A stretch of 64,000 nt of DNA from Acidimicrobiales bacterium. Lineage in GTDB: Bacteria > Actinomycetota > Acidimicrobiia > Acidimicrobiales > MedAcidi-G1. The DNA lies in NCBI GenBank assembly GCA_029242745.1, contig JAQWTI010000005.1, forward strand, positions 1 through 64,000, written 5' to 3'. A model generated the notes under the pieces. It was not told where the DNA came from and made no database searches. It saw only the letters and a list, made by a program, of their open reading frames with translations. The translations under genes and the position numbers were made by a program. Below, one piece after another: positions 1 to 9,600 of the stretch (its first letter is position 1; the number at the start of each line of letters is the position of its first letter).

Positions 1-54
1 TCCTCTGCAGCAACCTCCTCAACAGGCTCCTCTGCAGCAACCTCCTCAACAGGC
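1..54 (-). repeat. 27-bp tandem repeat inside the rpsP tail
   Basis: Two identical 27-base units occupy 1-27 and 28-54. They are in frame and encode a repeated nonapeptide made of Pro, Val, Glu and Ala (PVEEVAAEE). More copies may lie left of the window. This is a coding repeat in a probably disordered tail, not a CRISPR or mobile-element repeat. Confidence 0.85.
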
Positions 55-365
55 TTCCCTACTGGCGCTACCGGCTCGGGCGCAGAAGTAACGCTGGTGC
101 CAACTGGATGACCCTTGAATTCATCCCATGCCCCCGTGATCTTTAGGAGCTTCTCAACACGCTCGGTCGGTTGAGCACCGTTGCGCAACCACGCCAGCGC
201 TTTCTCATTATCTATTTCAATCACGGACGGATCGCGTCGTGGGTCATAGAAGCCAACTGCCTCGATGATCCTGCCATTGCGCGCTTTACGCGAATCGGCT
301 GCAACCACCCTGTAGGTCGGCTGCTTCTTCTTGCCCATCCGCATCAGGCGGAGTTTCACGGCCAC
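1..365 (-). CDS. rpsP: 30S ribosomal protein S16 (C-terminus runs off the window)
   Basis: Small-subunit ribosomal protein S16. Reading from a GTG start at 365, the product begins MAVKLRLMRMGKKKQPTYRV and continues with the typical SRKARNGR and VGFYDPR segments, which identifies S16 clearly. After the conserved core of about 80 residues comes an extension rich in Ala, Pro, Val and Glu that ends in a 9-residue tandem repeat and continues past base 1, so the stop is not visible. Acidic or alanine-rich S16 tails are common in actinobacteria. It lies 155 bases downstream of ffh on the same strand, a usual order in this phylum. No other ATG suits the S16 N-terminus, so the GTG start is favoured. 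Confidence 0.93.
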   Translation of the reverse strand, partial: MAVKLRLMRMGKKKQPTYRVVAADSRKARNGRIIEAVGFYDPRRDPSVIEIDNEKALAWLRNGAQPTERVEKLLKITGAWDEFKGHPVGTSVTSAPEPVAPVGKPVEEVAAEEPVEEVAAE

Positions 366-520
366 GTCGATACCACTTTCTTGTAAGGGAGGCTGATCGT
401 CAACACCCACGCACTGTCTGGCGGGGATGATGGCGGACGCAGGCAGTGATCTGCCAGCGCAGTGCCCTAGTCTGCCCGGTTTCGCGCCGTTTTCCAGCCT
501 TCACCATTGGATCAGCACTA

Positions 521-1966
521 TCAACTTCCAAGATCTACCGGAAACGATCCTGCACCCTCAGCATCACCCAGCCCCGGCAGAGATAGGCCTTTCTTTTTAT
601 CAATCGGCACCGACCCACCAACCGTTGTCCTGCTGCCACGAGTTTTGCGACCCTTACGTCGCCCCTTAGCACCCTGACTTTTGCCGCCCATCTGCTTCAT
701 CATCTTGCGCATCTCGCGAAACTGACGAACTAGTTGGTTGATCTCGTTGGGCTTAGTGCCGCTCCCTGCAGCGATTCGAGCCCGCCGAGAACCATCAATG
801 ACGTCTGGGTTCGCCCTCTCGCTCGGGGTCATTGAATGAATGATTCCTTCGATCCGGTCAATCCGACGCTCGTCCACATCAGCCTCAACACCCTTCATCT
901 GATGAGCCATTCCAGGCACCATGCCCATGATGTCGCTGATAGGTCCCATTTTTCGGAGAGCCTTAAGTTGATCCAAAAAATCGTTGAGGGTGAATGAACC
1001 ATCCAGAAGTCGACTGGCGGCGGCCTCAGCCTCGACCTGCTCGAAAGTCTCCTCAGCCCTTTCTATAAGCGTTTCTACGTCACCCATACCAAGAATTCGG
1101 CTAGCCAAACGGTCCGGATGAAACAGTTCGAAATCGTCGAGGGTTTCGCCGGTCGACGCAAAGGCGATGGGCCGACCCAGCACCTCCTTGATACTCAGTG
1201 CCGCACCACCTCGAGCATCACCGTCCAGTTTTGTGAGTACCACTGCGTCGAGTCCCAGGCGAGCATGGAACGATTCGGCAGTTTTGACAGCGTCTTGGCC
1301 GACCATGGCGTCAACAACTAAAAGGGTGTGGTGTGGTTCAAGCACTTCAGCCACCCCAACCAACTCATCCATAAGATCGTCATCGATAGCTAAGCGGCCA
1401 GCCGTGTCACAGATAACCACATCGCGCCCCAACCGTCGGGCCTCCGCTAGCCCCGCCCTAGCTACCGACACCGAGTCAGTCGGATCGCTAAACACCGGTA
1501 CATCAATACGTTCGGCCAGCGTTTGGAGCTGTTCTACAGCAGCCGGCCGTTGCAGATCGGCACCGATCAACATCGGGTTACGCCCTTGGGTCTTAAACCA
1601 ACGAGCCAGCTTGGCCGCGGTGGTGGTCTTACCTGCTCCCTGAAGGCCAGCAAGCAGGACCACGGTAGGTGGCTTAGAGGCGTAGGAGAGCCGGTGAGTT
1701 TCACCGCCGAGCACCGCGGTTAACTCCTCAAGCACGATCTTGACAACTTGCTGACCGGGGTTCAGCGCTCCACTAACTTCGCTGCCGACCGCCCGCTCTC
1801 GAATCCGATCCTGAAAGGTGCGAACCACAGCTAGATGGACATCAGCGTCCAGGAGAGCCAATCGAAACTCGCCGAGGAAATCCTCAACATCCTCAGCGCT
1901 GAGACGCCCCTTTCCTCGGACCCGCTTAAGGACCCCCTCGAACCGACTACTTAGGCTCTCGAACAC
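521..1966 (-). CDS. ffh: Signal recognition particle GTPase Ffh
   Basis: Protein component of the signal recognition particle; it binds the 4.5S RNA and signal peptides of nascent membrane proteins and docks with FtsY. The 481 residues show the N domain, then a G domain with P-loop GLQGAGKTTTAAKLA (about 107-121), DTAGR (187-191) and TKLDGDARGG (from 245). The Met-rich M domain follows (LRKMGPISDIMGMVPGM), and the C-terminus carries a basic Gly/Lys/Arg-rich stretch. Length is normal for the family. The start is GTG with GGAGG about 9 bases upstream. It lies 56 bases downstream of the ftsY stop, so both SRP-pathway GTPases are probably co-transcribed. Confidence 0.97.
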   Translation of the reverse strand: MFESLSSRFEGVLKRVRGKGRLSAEDVEDFLGEFRLALLDADVHLAVVRTFQDRIRERAVGSEVSGALNPGQQVVKIVLEELTAVLGGETHRLSYASKPPTVVLLAGLQGAGKTTTAAKLARWFKTQGRNPMLIGADLQRPAAVEQLQTLAERIDVPVFSDPTDSVSVARAGLAEARRLGRDVVICDTAGRLAIDDDLMDELVGVAEVLEPHHTLLVVDAMVGQDAVKTAESFHARLGLDAVVLTKLDGDARGGAALSIKEVLGRPIAFASTGETLDDFELFHPDRLASRILGMGDVETLIERAEETFEQVEAEAAASRLLDGSFTLNDFLDQLKALRKMGPISDIMGMVPGMAHQMKGVEADVDERRIDRIEGIIHSMTPSERANPDVIDGSRRARIAAGSGTKPNEINQLVRQFREMRKMMKQMGGKSQGAKGRRKGRKTRGSRTTVGGSVPIDKKKGLSLPGLGDAEGAGSFPVDLGS

Positions 1967-2022
1967 GTACCACTTCCTCCATCGACCCTTATCAGAACGT
2001 CTAACTAATGTTTATTGGCTTG

Positions 2023-2928
2023 CTAGATCTCTGCCGTGACACCAAACAAGGCATCTACAAAGTCCACCGGATCAAACTCAACGAGGTCGTCTCCGCCCTC
2101 ACCCACCCCGACCAGCTTTACCGGAATACCAATATCCTCCTGGACGGCAACCACGATGCCTCCACGGGCCGAACCGTCCAACTTGGTCAGAACGATTCCC
2201 GTAACTTCGACTACCTCAGCGAACTGGCGGGCTTGGACTAGCCCGTTCTGTCCAGTAGTCGCATCAATCACCAGCAATGTCTCAGTTACCGTCCCAGACC
2301 CCTTCTCCGCTACCCGACGTACCTTGGCCAACTCGTCCATCAGGTTTGATTTCGTATGAAATCGGCCAGCAGTATCCGCCAATACAAGATCTGCGCCGCG
2401 CGCTGCTGCATGTTCGACAGCATCAAAAATCACAGAACTTGGATCCGCATTTTCAGCCCCTCGAACTAGCGGCGAACCAACTCGATCTGCCCATGTAGCC
2501 AACTGGTCCGCAGCAGCGGCTCGGAAAGTGTCACCAGCGGCGAAAACCACCTGAAGGCCTGCAGCAACCTCGCGACTACCCACCTTCCCAATAGTGGTGG
2601 TCTTACCTGCACCGTTTACCCCCACAAAAAGCCACACTGAAGGCTCACCACCAGTGGCTAACGAGCGGTCCGTTACCCCCAGCCGCTCAATGAGAACGCT
2701 CTTCAAGATGCCTAGGAGTCCTTCAACATCAACTTCGTCATTTCGCTCAAAACGCTCGCGCGCCTCGGAAAGCAGTTCGTCAGTCGTCTTTGCACCGACA
2801 TCGGCCAACAGGAGGGCGTCCTCTAGATCTCGCCATGTGCGCTCTTCGACAATGCCGGCTGCACGAATCGAGACCAGATGGGACGACAAAGCTCCACGGG
2901 CCCGACTGAGGTGAGAACGTAGACCCAT
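2023..2928 (-). CDS. ftsY: Signal recognition particle receptor FtsY
   Basis: Membrane-associated SRP receptor GTPase that receives Ffh-ribosome complexes. It has the NG fold: P-loop GVNGAGKTTTIGKVG, DTAGRFHTKSNLMDEL and TKLDGSARGG, the hallmark triplet of FtsY. The acidic A domain seen in E. coli is absent: only a short N-terminal segment precedes the N domain, as in many actinobacteria. The ATG at 2928 (MGLRSHLSRARG) is preferred over an in-frame TTG at 2937; neither has a strong ribosome-binding site. It sits between the HtrA-like protease and ffh, all on the minus strand. Confidence 0.95.
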   Translation of the reverse strand: MGLRSHLSRARGALSSHLVSIRAAGIVEERTWRDLEDALLLADVGAKTTDELLSEARERFERNDEVDVEGLLGILKSVLIERLGVTDRSLATGGEPSVWLFVGVNGAGKTTTIGKVGSREVAAGLQVVFAAGDTFRAAAADQLATWADRVGSPLVRGAENADPSSVIFDAVEHAAARGADLVLADTAGRFHTKSNLMDELAKVRRVAEKGSGTVTETLLVIDATTGQNGLVQARQFAEVVEVTGIVLTKLDGSARGGIVVAVQEDIGIPVKLVGVGEGGDDLVEFDPVDFVDALFGVTAEI

Positions 2929-2986
2929 GGCTGCCAAAGCCTATCGGTGAGCCTTCCGCTCAAACTCGGGCCATACAGCAGCTCAG

Positions 2987-4594
2987 TCACTCTTTAGTAT
3001 CGCCACCGCTATCTTCAGTCGGACTGTCAAACTGATCGTCGAGAGCGCCTAAACCGACCTCGATTGACAAGATCTCCCCCTCACGATCCACCTCTAGATC
3101 AACCGACGTTCCTGGGAGACGAATCTGAATATTAGCCCGGAGTGCGGGCATGTCCCGGATGATGCGACCATCGGAGCGGAAAATTCGGTCACCCTCCATC
3201 AGGCCTGATGCGGCAGCTGGAGAACCTTCGATCACCTCCACAATTACCGCCCCGAAACTCCCGTCGGTGGGGGATTCACCCCGGATACCCAGCCACGCTG
3301 TCCCTACCGGCTGGCCCGTGATTAGTCGTCGAGCCACTAGCACCACAGTGTCGCTGGGCAGGGCGAACCCAACGCCAATGTTCCCACTAGCAAACGCTCC
3401 ACTGCTCCGGATCGAAGTATTCATGCCGATGACTCGACCCTGTCGATCTGCCAGTGGTCCACCAGAGTTTCCCGGATTGATTGGGGCATCGGTTTGAATC
3501 ATGGCCACACCTGCACAATCAGCACCCGAGCCAGACTCGCATCCGTAAGAATCGATAACCCTCCCGAGAGCGCTTACGATTCCAGACGTCACTGTCCGCT
3601 GCAAATCGAATGGGCTACCGACAGCGACGGCGAGTTGGCCGACCTTCAAGTCCTCGCTGAAGGCAAATACAGCAGGCACCAGGCTCTCCGCCTCTTCCAC
3701 CAGCTCAATAACAGCGACGTCGCGTCGCACATCGACACCCACCTCCACCGCAACTATCTCACGTCCGTTAGGCAGAGTGACGAGGAGTTCGTCTGCACCA
3801 TCGACAACGTGGGCGTTGGTAACAATCCGGGTGTCGTCGAACACAATCCCCGATCCTTGGCCCATACCAACCGCCGAGACCAGAACCACTGTGTGGCGCA
3901 GCGCATCGGCTACCGCTACCACGGGCTCGTCACCAGAATCGTCTACCGGCGCCTCGGCGAAAAGTCGGGACACAAGCGCCTCCACCTCGACGGCCGACAG
4001 GCCGGCAGACTCCTCAACCAGTCGAGCGACCACGGCCTCTACTTCGACTTGGTCGAAACCCGCAGTCTCCTCTACCACCGTTGACACTATGGACGCCACC
4101 TCGTCGGAACTGAGCCCCCCTGCACCAACGATGCTGTCGGCGACAATGGCTTCCACCTCACCTCTCGAGAGGCCGACAGGCGCACCGTCGTTCGAGAAAA
4201 TGTCACGCACATCATCGGCTGTCAAGCTTGGCGATTCACTTACCAGAACCCGTTCAACTAGGTCAGCTAATACCTCAGCCGTTGCACCTGTCTCGACACC
4301 GTCGTCACCCCGCAACATCCAACCAGCAACCACGCCACCCACTAGGACGGCTAACAGCACGACTACCCCAAAGACCCCGGCCAAGATCCGGCCAGTGAGG
4401 TGACCAGGTGCATTAATTGGTGGCACGGGCGCCGGAAGCAGATCTGGAAAAGATGGTTCCATGGAGCCTCCTAGCGCGACTGAACCTGATCGGGTTGCCA
4501 CCTCAATGCTCTGACGATCAACGGAACGCTTAGCCGACGGGACCACTGGTCGCGTATCAGATTTAGACTCTTCCGGCATCGACTCTTCAGGCAT
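2987..4594 (-). CDS. Membrane-anchored HtrA/DegP-like serine protease with PDZ domain
   Basis: Predicted envelope-stress protease anchored in the membrane with its protease domain outside. Visible order: a disordered cytoplasmic N-terminus (1-65), one transmembrane helix (about 70-93), a stretch of roughly 18-residue helical repeats rich in Val, Glu and Ser (about 105-215), a trypsin-like domain with His262 (VTNAHVV), Asp292 (RRDVAVIEL) and Ser377 (NPGNSGGPL), and one C-terminal PDZ domain (about 425-515). The catalytic triad is intact. Directly upstream on the same strand lie a sensor kinase and response regulator, recalling the mycobacterial MprAB-PepD arrangement in which the two-component system controls an HtrA protease. 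That regulation is an inference here. A second ATG at 4579 is an alternative start. Confidence 0.92.
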   Translation of the reverse strand: MPEESMPEESKSDTRPVVPSAKRSVDRQSIEVATRSGSVALGGSMEPSFPDLLPAPVPPINAPGHLTGRILAGVFGVVVLLAVLVGGVVAGWMLRGDDGVETGATAEVLADLVERVLVSESPSLTADDVRDIFSNDGAPVGLSRGEVEAIVADSIVGAGGLSSDEVASIVSTVVEETAGFDQVEVEAVVARLVEESAGLSAVEVEALVSRLFAEAPVDDSGDEPVVAVADALRHTVVLVSAVGMGQGSGIVFDDTRIVTNAHVVDGADELLVTLPNGREIVAVEVGVDVRRDVAVIELVEEAESLVPAVFAFSEDLKVGQLAVAVGSPFDLQRTVTSGIVSALGRVIDSYGCESGSGADCAGVAMIQTDAPINPGNSGGPLADRQGRVIGMNTSIRSSGAFASGNIGVGFALPSDTVVLVARRLITGQPVGTAWLGIRGESPTDGSFGAVIVEVIEGSPAAASGLMEGDRIFRSDGRIIRDMPALRANIQIRLPGTSVDLEVDREGEILSIEVGLGALDDQFDSPTEDSGGDTKE

Positions 4595-4654
4595 AAAGAA
4601 GAAAGGTAGAGGGGTCAGACTGGTTTCCCGACATTAAGTCGGTTCTGTAAACAC

Positions 4655-5905
4655 TCAGGCACGCTCTCGACGGGAAACTTCGCTCACATAACGAGGTAGC
4701 CACACGGTGAACGTAGCGCCCTCGCCGAGGACTGAACGAACAGTAGCCCGGCCCCCGTGACCTTCGGCGATCTGGCGGACAATGGCTAACCCGAGGCCAG
4801 ATCGACCAACCTCCCGAGCAGATGCCCGGTCACCGCGCCAGAACCGTTGAAAGACGCGTTCCATATTCTCCACTGCAATCCCTGGCCCTTGATCTACAAA
4901 AGAAACCCAAACCAAGTCATCATCACCACCAGTTGACACCCGGACCACTCCCCCCTCGTTAGAGACCCGAATGGCATTACTCAACAAGTTGGCTATTGCT
5001 CGCCTTAATGCCGCAACATCAGCCAGCACTTCAAGACCGCCCTGACGACCAAGTTCCATGACAATGCCCGCTCGACTGGCCGCCGCCTCGAAATCTTCTA
5101 CTGTCTCAGCCACCACGGCACACAAGTCCAAAGGCTCGCGCTCGGTATCAGGTCGTTCGTGGTGCGCGTATAGCAGCAGATCGTCGACCAATACCGACAT
5201 CCGCTCAGCGGCACGCACGGCGACCTTCCCAGCCAGCCGGAAGTCTTCGGGCCCAGCATCTGGATCGATCATCACCACATCGAGATTGGTCCGCATCACT
5301 GCCAGTGGGTTCCTGAGCTCGTGGGATGCCTCAGCCACAAAGCGCCGCTGTCCCTCGAATGCCGCATCAAGACGGCCAAGCATCTCATCAAACGTGTCTG
5401 CCAGATCTCGGAGTTCATCGGATGGTCCACCCAGATCGATGCGCCGAGAAAGGTCGGTTGCAGTAATCTCCCGGGCTACGGAAGAAATCCGACTGATAGG
5501 CCTCAGGACTAAACCGGCCACATACCATCCCACTACAAGGCTTCCAAGAAACAGGCCAGCCAAAGCGGTAAACGAATAGGCCCGCAGTCGCTCTAGTGCC
5601 CGTCGATTGACCTCCTCCTCAAAGATGACCAGCCACGGCCGCGCTTGATCGTTGCTAGGCACCAGTGAAGTTTGCTTTGCTTCAGTTGCCCCCGAAGTCG
5701 ACCCATCAGTAGCCAACTGCTCGAAGCGAGCCAGACGAGACATGGGCTCGTCCGACAGAGCGCGAGAAAGGCCTAGGTAAATGGCTCCGATCATGACGGC
5801 GGCCAACACAAATAGGACGATCGAGTACAACAACGCCAGACGGGTCCGGAGGCTCCCGAACCGGTCAGGCATCCGATCAGCTAAACCGAGCACTGCGCCG
5901 CTCAC
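4655..5905 (-). CDS. Sensor histidine kinase
   Basis: Membrane sensor kinase of an EnvZ/MprB-like two-component system. Two transmembrane helices (about 23-47 and 110-133) bracket a short extracytoplasmic segment of about 60 residues. Then come a HAMP linker, a HisKA domain with the phospho-acceptor in SHELRNP (His195), and a HATPase domain with N-box LLSNAIR, DQGPGI and GRSGLGLAIV. All kinase motifs are intact. The GTG start overlaps the regulator's stop by 4 bases (GTGA), so the pair is translationally coupled. The small sensor loop suggests sensing of membrane or envelope state rather than a large ligand (inference). Confidence 0.93.
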   Translation of the reverse strand: MSGAVLGLADRMPDRFGSLRTRLALLYSIVLFVLAAVMIGAIYLGLSRALSDEPMSRLARFEQLATDGSTSGATEAKQTSLVPSNDQARPWLVIFEEEVNRRALERLRAYSFTALAGLFLGSLVVGWYVAGLVLRPISRISSVAREITATDLSRRIDLGGPSDELRDLADTFDEMLGRLDAAFEGQRRFVAEASHELRNPLAVMRTNLDVVMIDPDAGPEDFRLAGKVAVRAAERMSVLVDDLLLYAHHERPDTEREPLDLCAVVAETVEDFEAAASRAGIVMELGRQGGLEVLADVAALRRAIANLLSNAIRVSNEGGVVRVSTGGDDDLVWVSFVDQGPGIAVENMERVFQRFWRGDRASAREVGRSGLGLAIVRQIAEGHGGRATVRSVLGEGATFTVWLPRYVSEVSRRERA

Positions 5906-6609
5906 CCGTCACCGGACCCAAGAGGCGCGCTCGGATCAAGTAGGCGGTAGCCAGCACCAACCACCGTCTCCAGCATCGGCTCCTCATCTTTAGCAGTTAG
6001 CTTGCGCCGCAAGGTTCCTAGAGTGACCCGGACGGTGTTGGTAAACGGGTCAGCATGTTCGTCCCACACGTGGTCAAGGAGTTGCTCCTGCGATATGACC
6101 TCTCCAGGCCGACTCATGAAGTAGCGCAGCACAGCGAACTCCTTGGCCGTTAACCCCAGATCCCGGCCACTACGACTGGCTCGGTGACGGGCCGTGTCAA
6201 CTTCCACTTCGCCAATCGCCAGTAAGGCGCCTGACCCACCGGACTCACGCCTCAGAAGCGAACGGATCCGCGCCAAGAGCTCATCGAAGGCAAAAGGCTT
6301 GACGAGATAGTCATCAGCTCCTGAGTCAAGGCCTCGGATCCGGTCCTCAAGGGTGTCCCGAGCTGTCAACATCAGGATCCGGGGCACAACCTCACCGGGC
6401 GTCTCGGTCCGAAGGCGCTCGCATACCTCAAGACCATCAATTCCAGGCATGCTCAAGTCGAGGCAGACAAGGTCGTATGGCGTCCAAGAGGCCTTGGCTA
6501 GAGCCTCATCTCCGTTGCCAACAGTATCCACCGCGTAACCCTCGCGACGAAGACCACGAGACAAAGCGTCTAGAAGGTCAAGTTCATCATCGACCACGAG
6601 GATCCGCAC
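5902..6609 (-). CDS. OmpR/MprA-family response regulator
   Basis: DNA-binding response regulator, partner of the kinase that overlaps its 3' end. The 235 residues contain a receiver domain with the acidic pocket VVDDELD, phospho-acceptor Asp51 (CLDLSMPG), Thr82 and Lys104 (YLVKPF), followed by a winged-helix trans_reg_C domain (LTAKEFAVLRYFMSRPG ... TNTVRVTLGTLRRKL). Start is GTG. It lies 72 bases downstream of smc. Because the kinase and then the HtrA-like protease follow, the protease is the most likely regulated target, by analogy with MprA and pepD. Confidence 0.94.
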   Translation of the reverse strand: MRILVVDDELDLLDALSRGLRREGYAVDTVGNGDEALAKASWTPYDLVCLDLSMPGIDGLEVCERLRTETPGEVVPRILMLTARDTLEDRIRGLDSGADDYLVKPFAFDELLARIRSLLRRESGGSGALLAIGEVEVDTARHRASRSGRDLGLTAKEFAVLRYFMSRPGEVISQEQLLDHVWDEHADPFTNTVRVTLGTLRRKLTAKDEEPMLETVVGAGYRLLDPSAPLGSGDG

Positions 6610-6681
6610 GCAGAAGACGGTACTCGGGCACTCACTATTCCCAGACGCGGGGTCGTATCCCCAGACGCGTGGTCAGGACGG

Positions 6682-9600
6682 TTAATTGTTGGAGAGAACG
6701 TTGAGGCGTTCGGCAACCCGGGCCGCCTCAACCCGCTCACTCACTACCCTGGAAGAGCCACCGGGCGCCATTGAAACCCCATACAGGCAGTCAGCAGCCT
6801 CCATCGTGCGCTTCTGGTGACTCACTATTACCAACTGGGCGTCGTCCCGAAACTGATCAACGAGGCCTAAGAAGCGGTGAAGATTGACATCGTCGAGAGC
6901 CGCCTCCACCTCGTCCATTACATAAAATGGCGACGGGCGGCTCCGGAATACAGCAAACAAGAAAGCCAACGCAGTCAGTGATCGCTCACCTCCTGACAGC
7001 AACGAGAGCTTCTTCACATTTTTACCTGACGGACGAGCCTCTACCTCGACACCGGTCTCCAAAAGATTATCGGCATCGGTAAGTCGGAGTTTTCCTTGGC
7101 CACCTGGGAACAGCGAGTCGAACAGATCAGTGAAGTGAGTGGACACCTCAGCAAAGGCGGCGGCAAACACGACCACGATTTCGTCATCCACAGAGCGGAT
7201 GACCTTGCGGAGCTCCTTACGGGTAGATCGGATGTCGTCTAGTTGCTCTTGAAGGAACTCGTGCCGCTCCTTTAGGGAATCGAACTCGGTTAACGCAAGC
7301 GGGTTGATCGGCCCCATCAACTTGAGCTCTCGCTCCAACTCGGCGATACGGGCGGCCGCAAGGATTCCGTCAGGCAGCACAGGGCAAGGCGCGTCAATGG
7401 CCGCTTCAGGCTCCCGGTCGAACTCAGACCGAATATTTGCAGTCACATTCTCAATTCGCATTCGGGTCTCAGCCCGTTCAATCTCGGTACGCGACAGTCG
7501 TTCCCTCGTCGCACGCAAGGTGGTTTCTGCCTCGGTTCGCTGTCGACGGAGACCGTCGAGACGAGTCGCAACAGCCCGTACGCGCTCAGACTGCTCGCGA
7601 CGATGCTCCCGAAGAGTTTCAAGGCGGGTATCGACCACGATCATCCGAACGTCAACAGCCGCAACCAGACGGCGAGTCACGTTCTCTCTAACCGCCAAGT
7701 CATCCTGACGGGCCATAGCAAGCTCCCGCTCGTCAGAGAGCAACTCGAGACGAGCCTGGAGATCAAGGACCCGAGCGCCGAGCACTGTTCGCCGACCCGC
7801 AACATCTGCAGATCGGACATCATGCCCGGTCCGGGAGGCACCGAGGGCGGCTGCTCGCTCCTCAAGTGATGAGCGAGCCTCGTGCATCCGGTACCCCGCT
7901 TCCACAGATGCTTCCTCATCAGCCTCCAGCGCCGGTAACCGTTCATTCAACTCAGCCACCCGACTACCATCGTCTGTTAGACGCTGCTCCAATTCGCCGA
8001 TCCGGGTCCGCAAACTCTCAGACTCATTACCCACATCGCGCCGCTCCGCCTGCAACTGTTGTAGTGCCTCAGCCGATGCAGTAAACCGACCATCGTGTTC
8101 GTCTAGTGAGCGGTTAAGACGGGCCACCTCATCGTCAGCTTCCATCGTGTCCCGTTCGGCCCGATCGAAAGCCATAGCGGCGTCATCCTGCTCAGAGTTT
8201 GCCGCAACCAAACGAGCCTCAGCATCTGCTAGCGCTGCACCGGTAGCTCCCCGCCCATCTCCACCAATCCTCCAGCCAGACGGTCCAAACCGGTCTCCTA
8301 GAGAAGTCACCAGCACAGCCTCGGGGTAGCGCAAAGCCAAATCAACCACATCGGTCAGGGGAGCGTCGACTAGTACGGCATGGCCTAGAAGTCGGTCAAG
8401 GAGCCCATCAACTCCCACCGCTGCATCACCCAGATCTAGACGGGCCCGAACACGCGGCCTTACCGGAGAGCCGACGATTGGCGCCGAACGTCCATTAGCA
8501 CCAGTGTCCAGAGCCAGCACCGCAGCAGCGAAACAGCCCTCCTTCAAGGCCGCTAGCGCTGCCCTAGCATCGTTCGGACCACGAACTACTACAGCATCCA
8601 GAGCAGGACCTGCGGCGGCTTCGAATGCGGCCTCAAACCCCTCATCAACCTCGACCAGGTCCAACAAGGTTCCCAGCACACCCTCGACACCAGCCAAATG
8701 TTCAGCCCCGGACCGAGATCGCGCTTCATCAAGAGCTAAAGCAAGGGCTTCAACCCTGGCCGACCCCGTCCGCACCTCAGCCTCTGCGGTCACCACTCGT
8801 TCCCAAGCCGCGTTTCGTCGGACAGCAGCCCTGTGGGCCCGATCCTCAGCGGCTGCTACCTCAACGATCAGCGGCTCCTCTGCAGTCTCGCCAGCCGATA
8901 AGTCAACTCGCAGTCGATCAGCCTCACCATCAAGGTGGGCCAAAACCTCATCCAACGCGGTGAGCCGCACCACTAGACGCTCCCGTTCAGTACCGACCTG
9001 AGACACAGCAGCCCGCAGGGCCAACAACTCGCCTCGAACTTCAGCCGCGTAACCACCAAGCGATGGCACACCATCAGACCAATTCATCTCAAAGTCGGCG
9101 CGGTCAGCAGCCAGTTCGGTTTCGGCTAACGCTAGGCGCTCAGCATTAGGTGCTAGGTCCTCAACTTCGGCGTCAAGGCGGCTCATCTCCGCCTCCGAGC
9201 GCTCCAACTCGGCTTCGAGACCCACCACCACCTGCTGCGAGGCCAAGGCTGATCGGTCTCGCTCCAAACCACGGAGCCTCTCAACTAGCACTCCTCGGAT
9301 ACCTCGTCCTCTTTCCCGTAACGCCTCCAGGCGGACCAGATGGTCCCCTAAGTCGTCACCTCCCCGAGCCGCCAACTCAGCCTCAGAGGCCGTTACCTCC
9401 GCATCAAATCGGGTCAACGCTGAACTCTGCGTTGACTCAGCGACGGTAAGCATGGAACGATTTTCGGACTCATCTCGGGCCCGGAGCTGAAGACCAGCCA
9501 ATTCACGTCCGGCTCGATGGAGGCGTAAAGCGGTGAACTCGTCAAACAGATCGCCATGGCGCCGGGCTGCATCAGCCTGACGCTCCAAGGGCCGCAATTG

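Noticed and set aside
1-54. CRISPR-like direct repeats
   Set aside because: Units are adjacent without spacers and lie in frame in rpsP.
3777-4403. Plus-strand open frame opposite the HtrA-like gene (208 codons)
   Set aside because: Antisense of the Val/Glu repeat region; Ser/Thr/Ala-rich with no recognisable domain.
8504-9001. Long plus-strand open frame opposite smc (165 codons)
   Set aside because: It is a shadow of the high-GC smc coding strand, with Ser/Arg/Ala-rich low-complexity translation and no family pattern.
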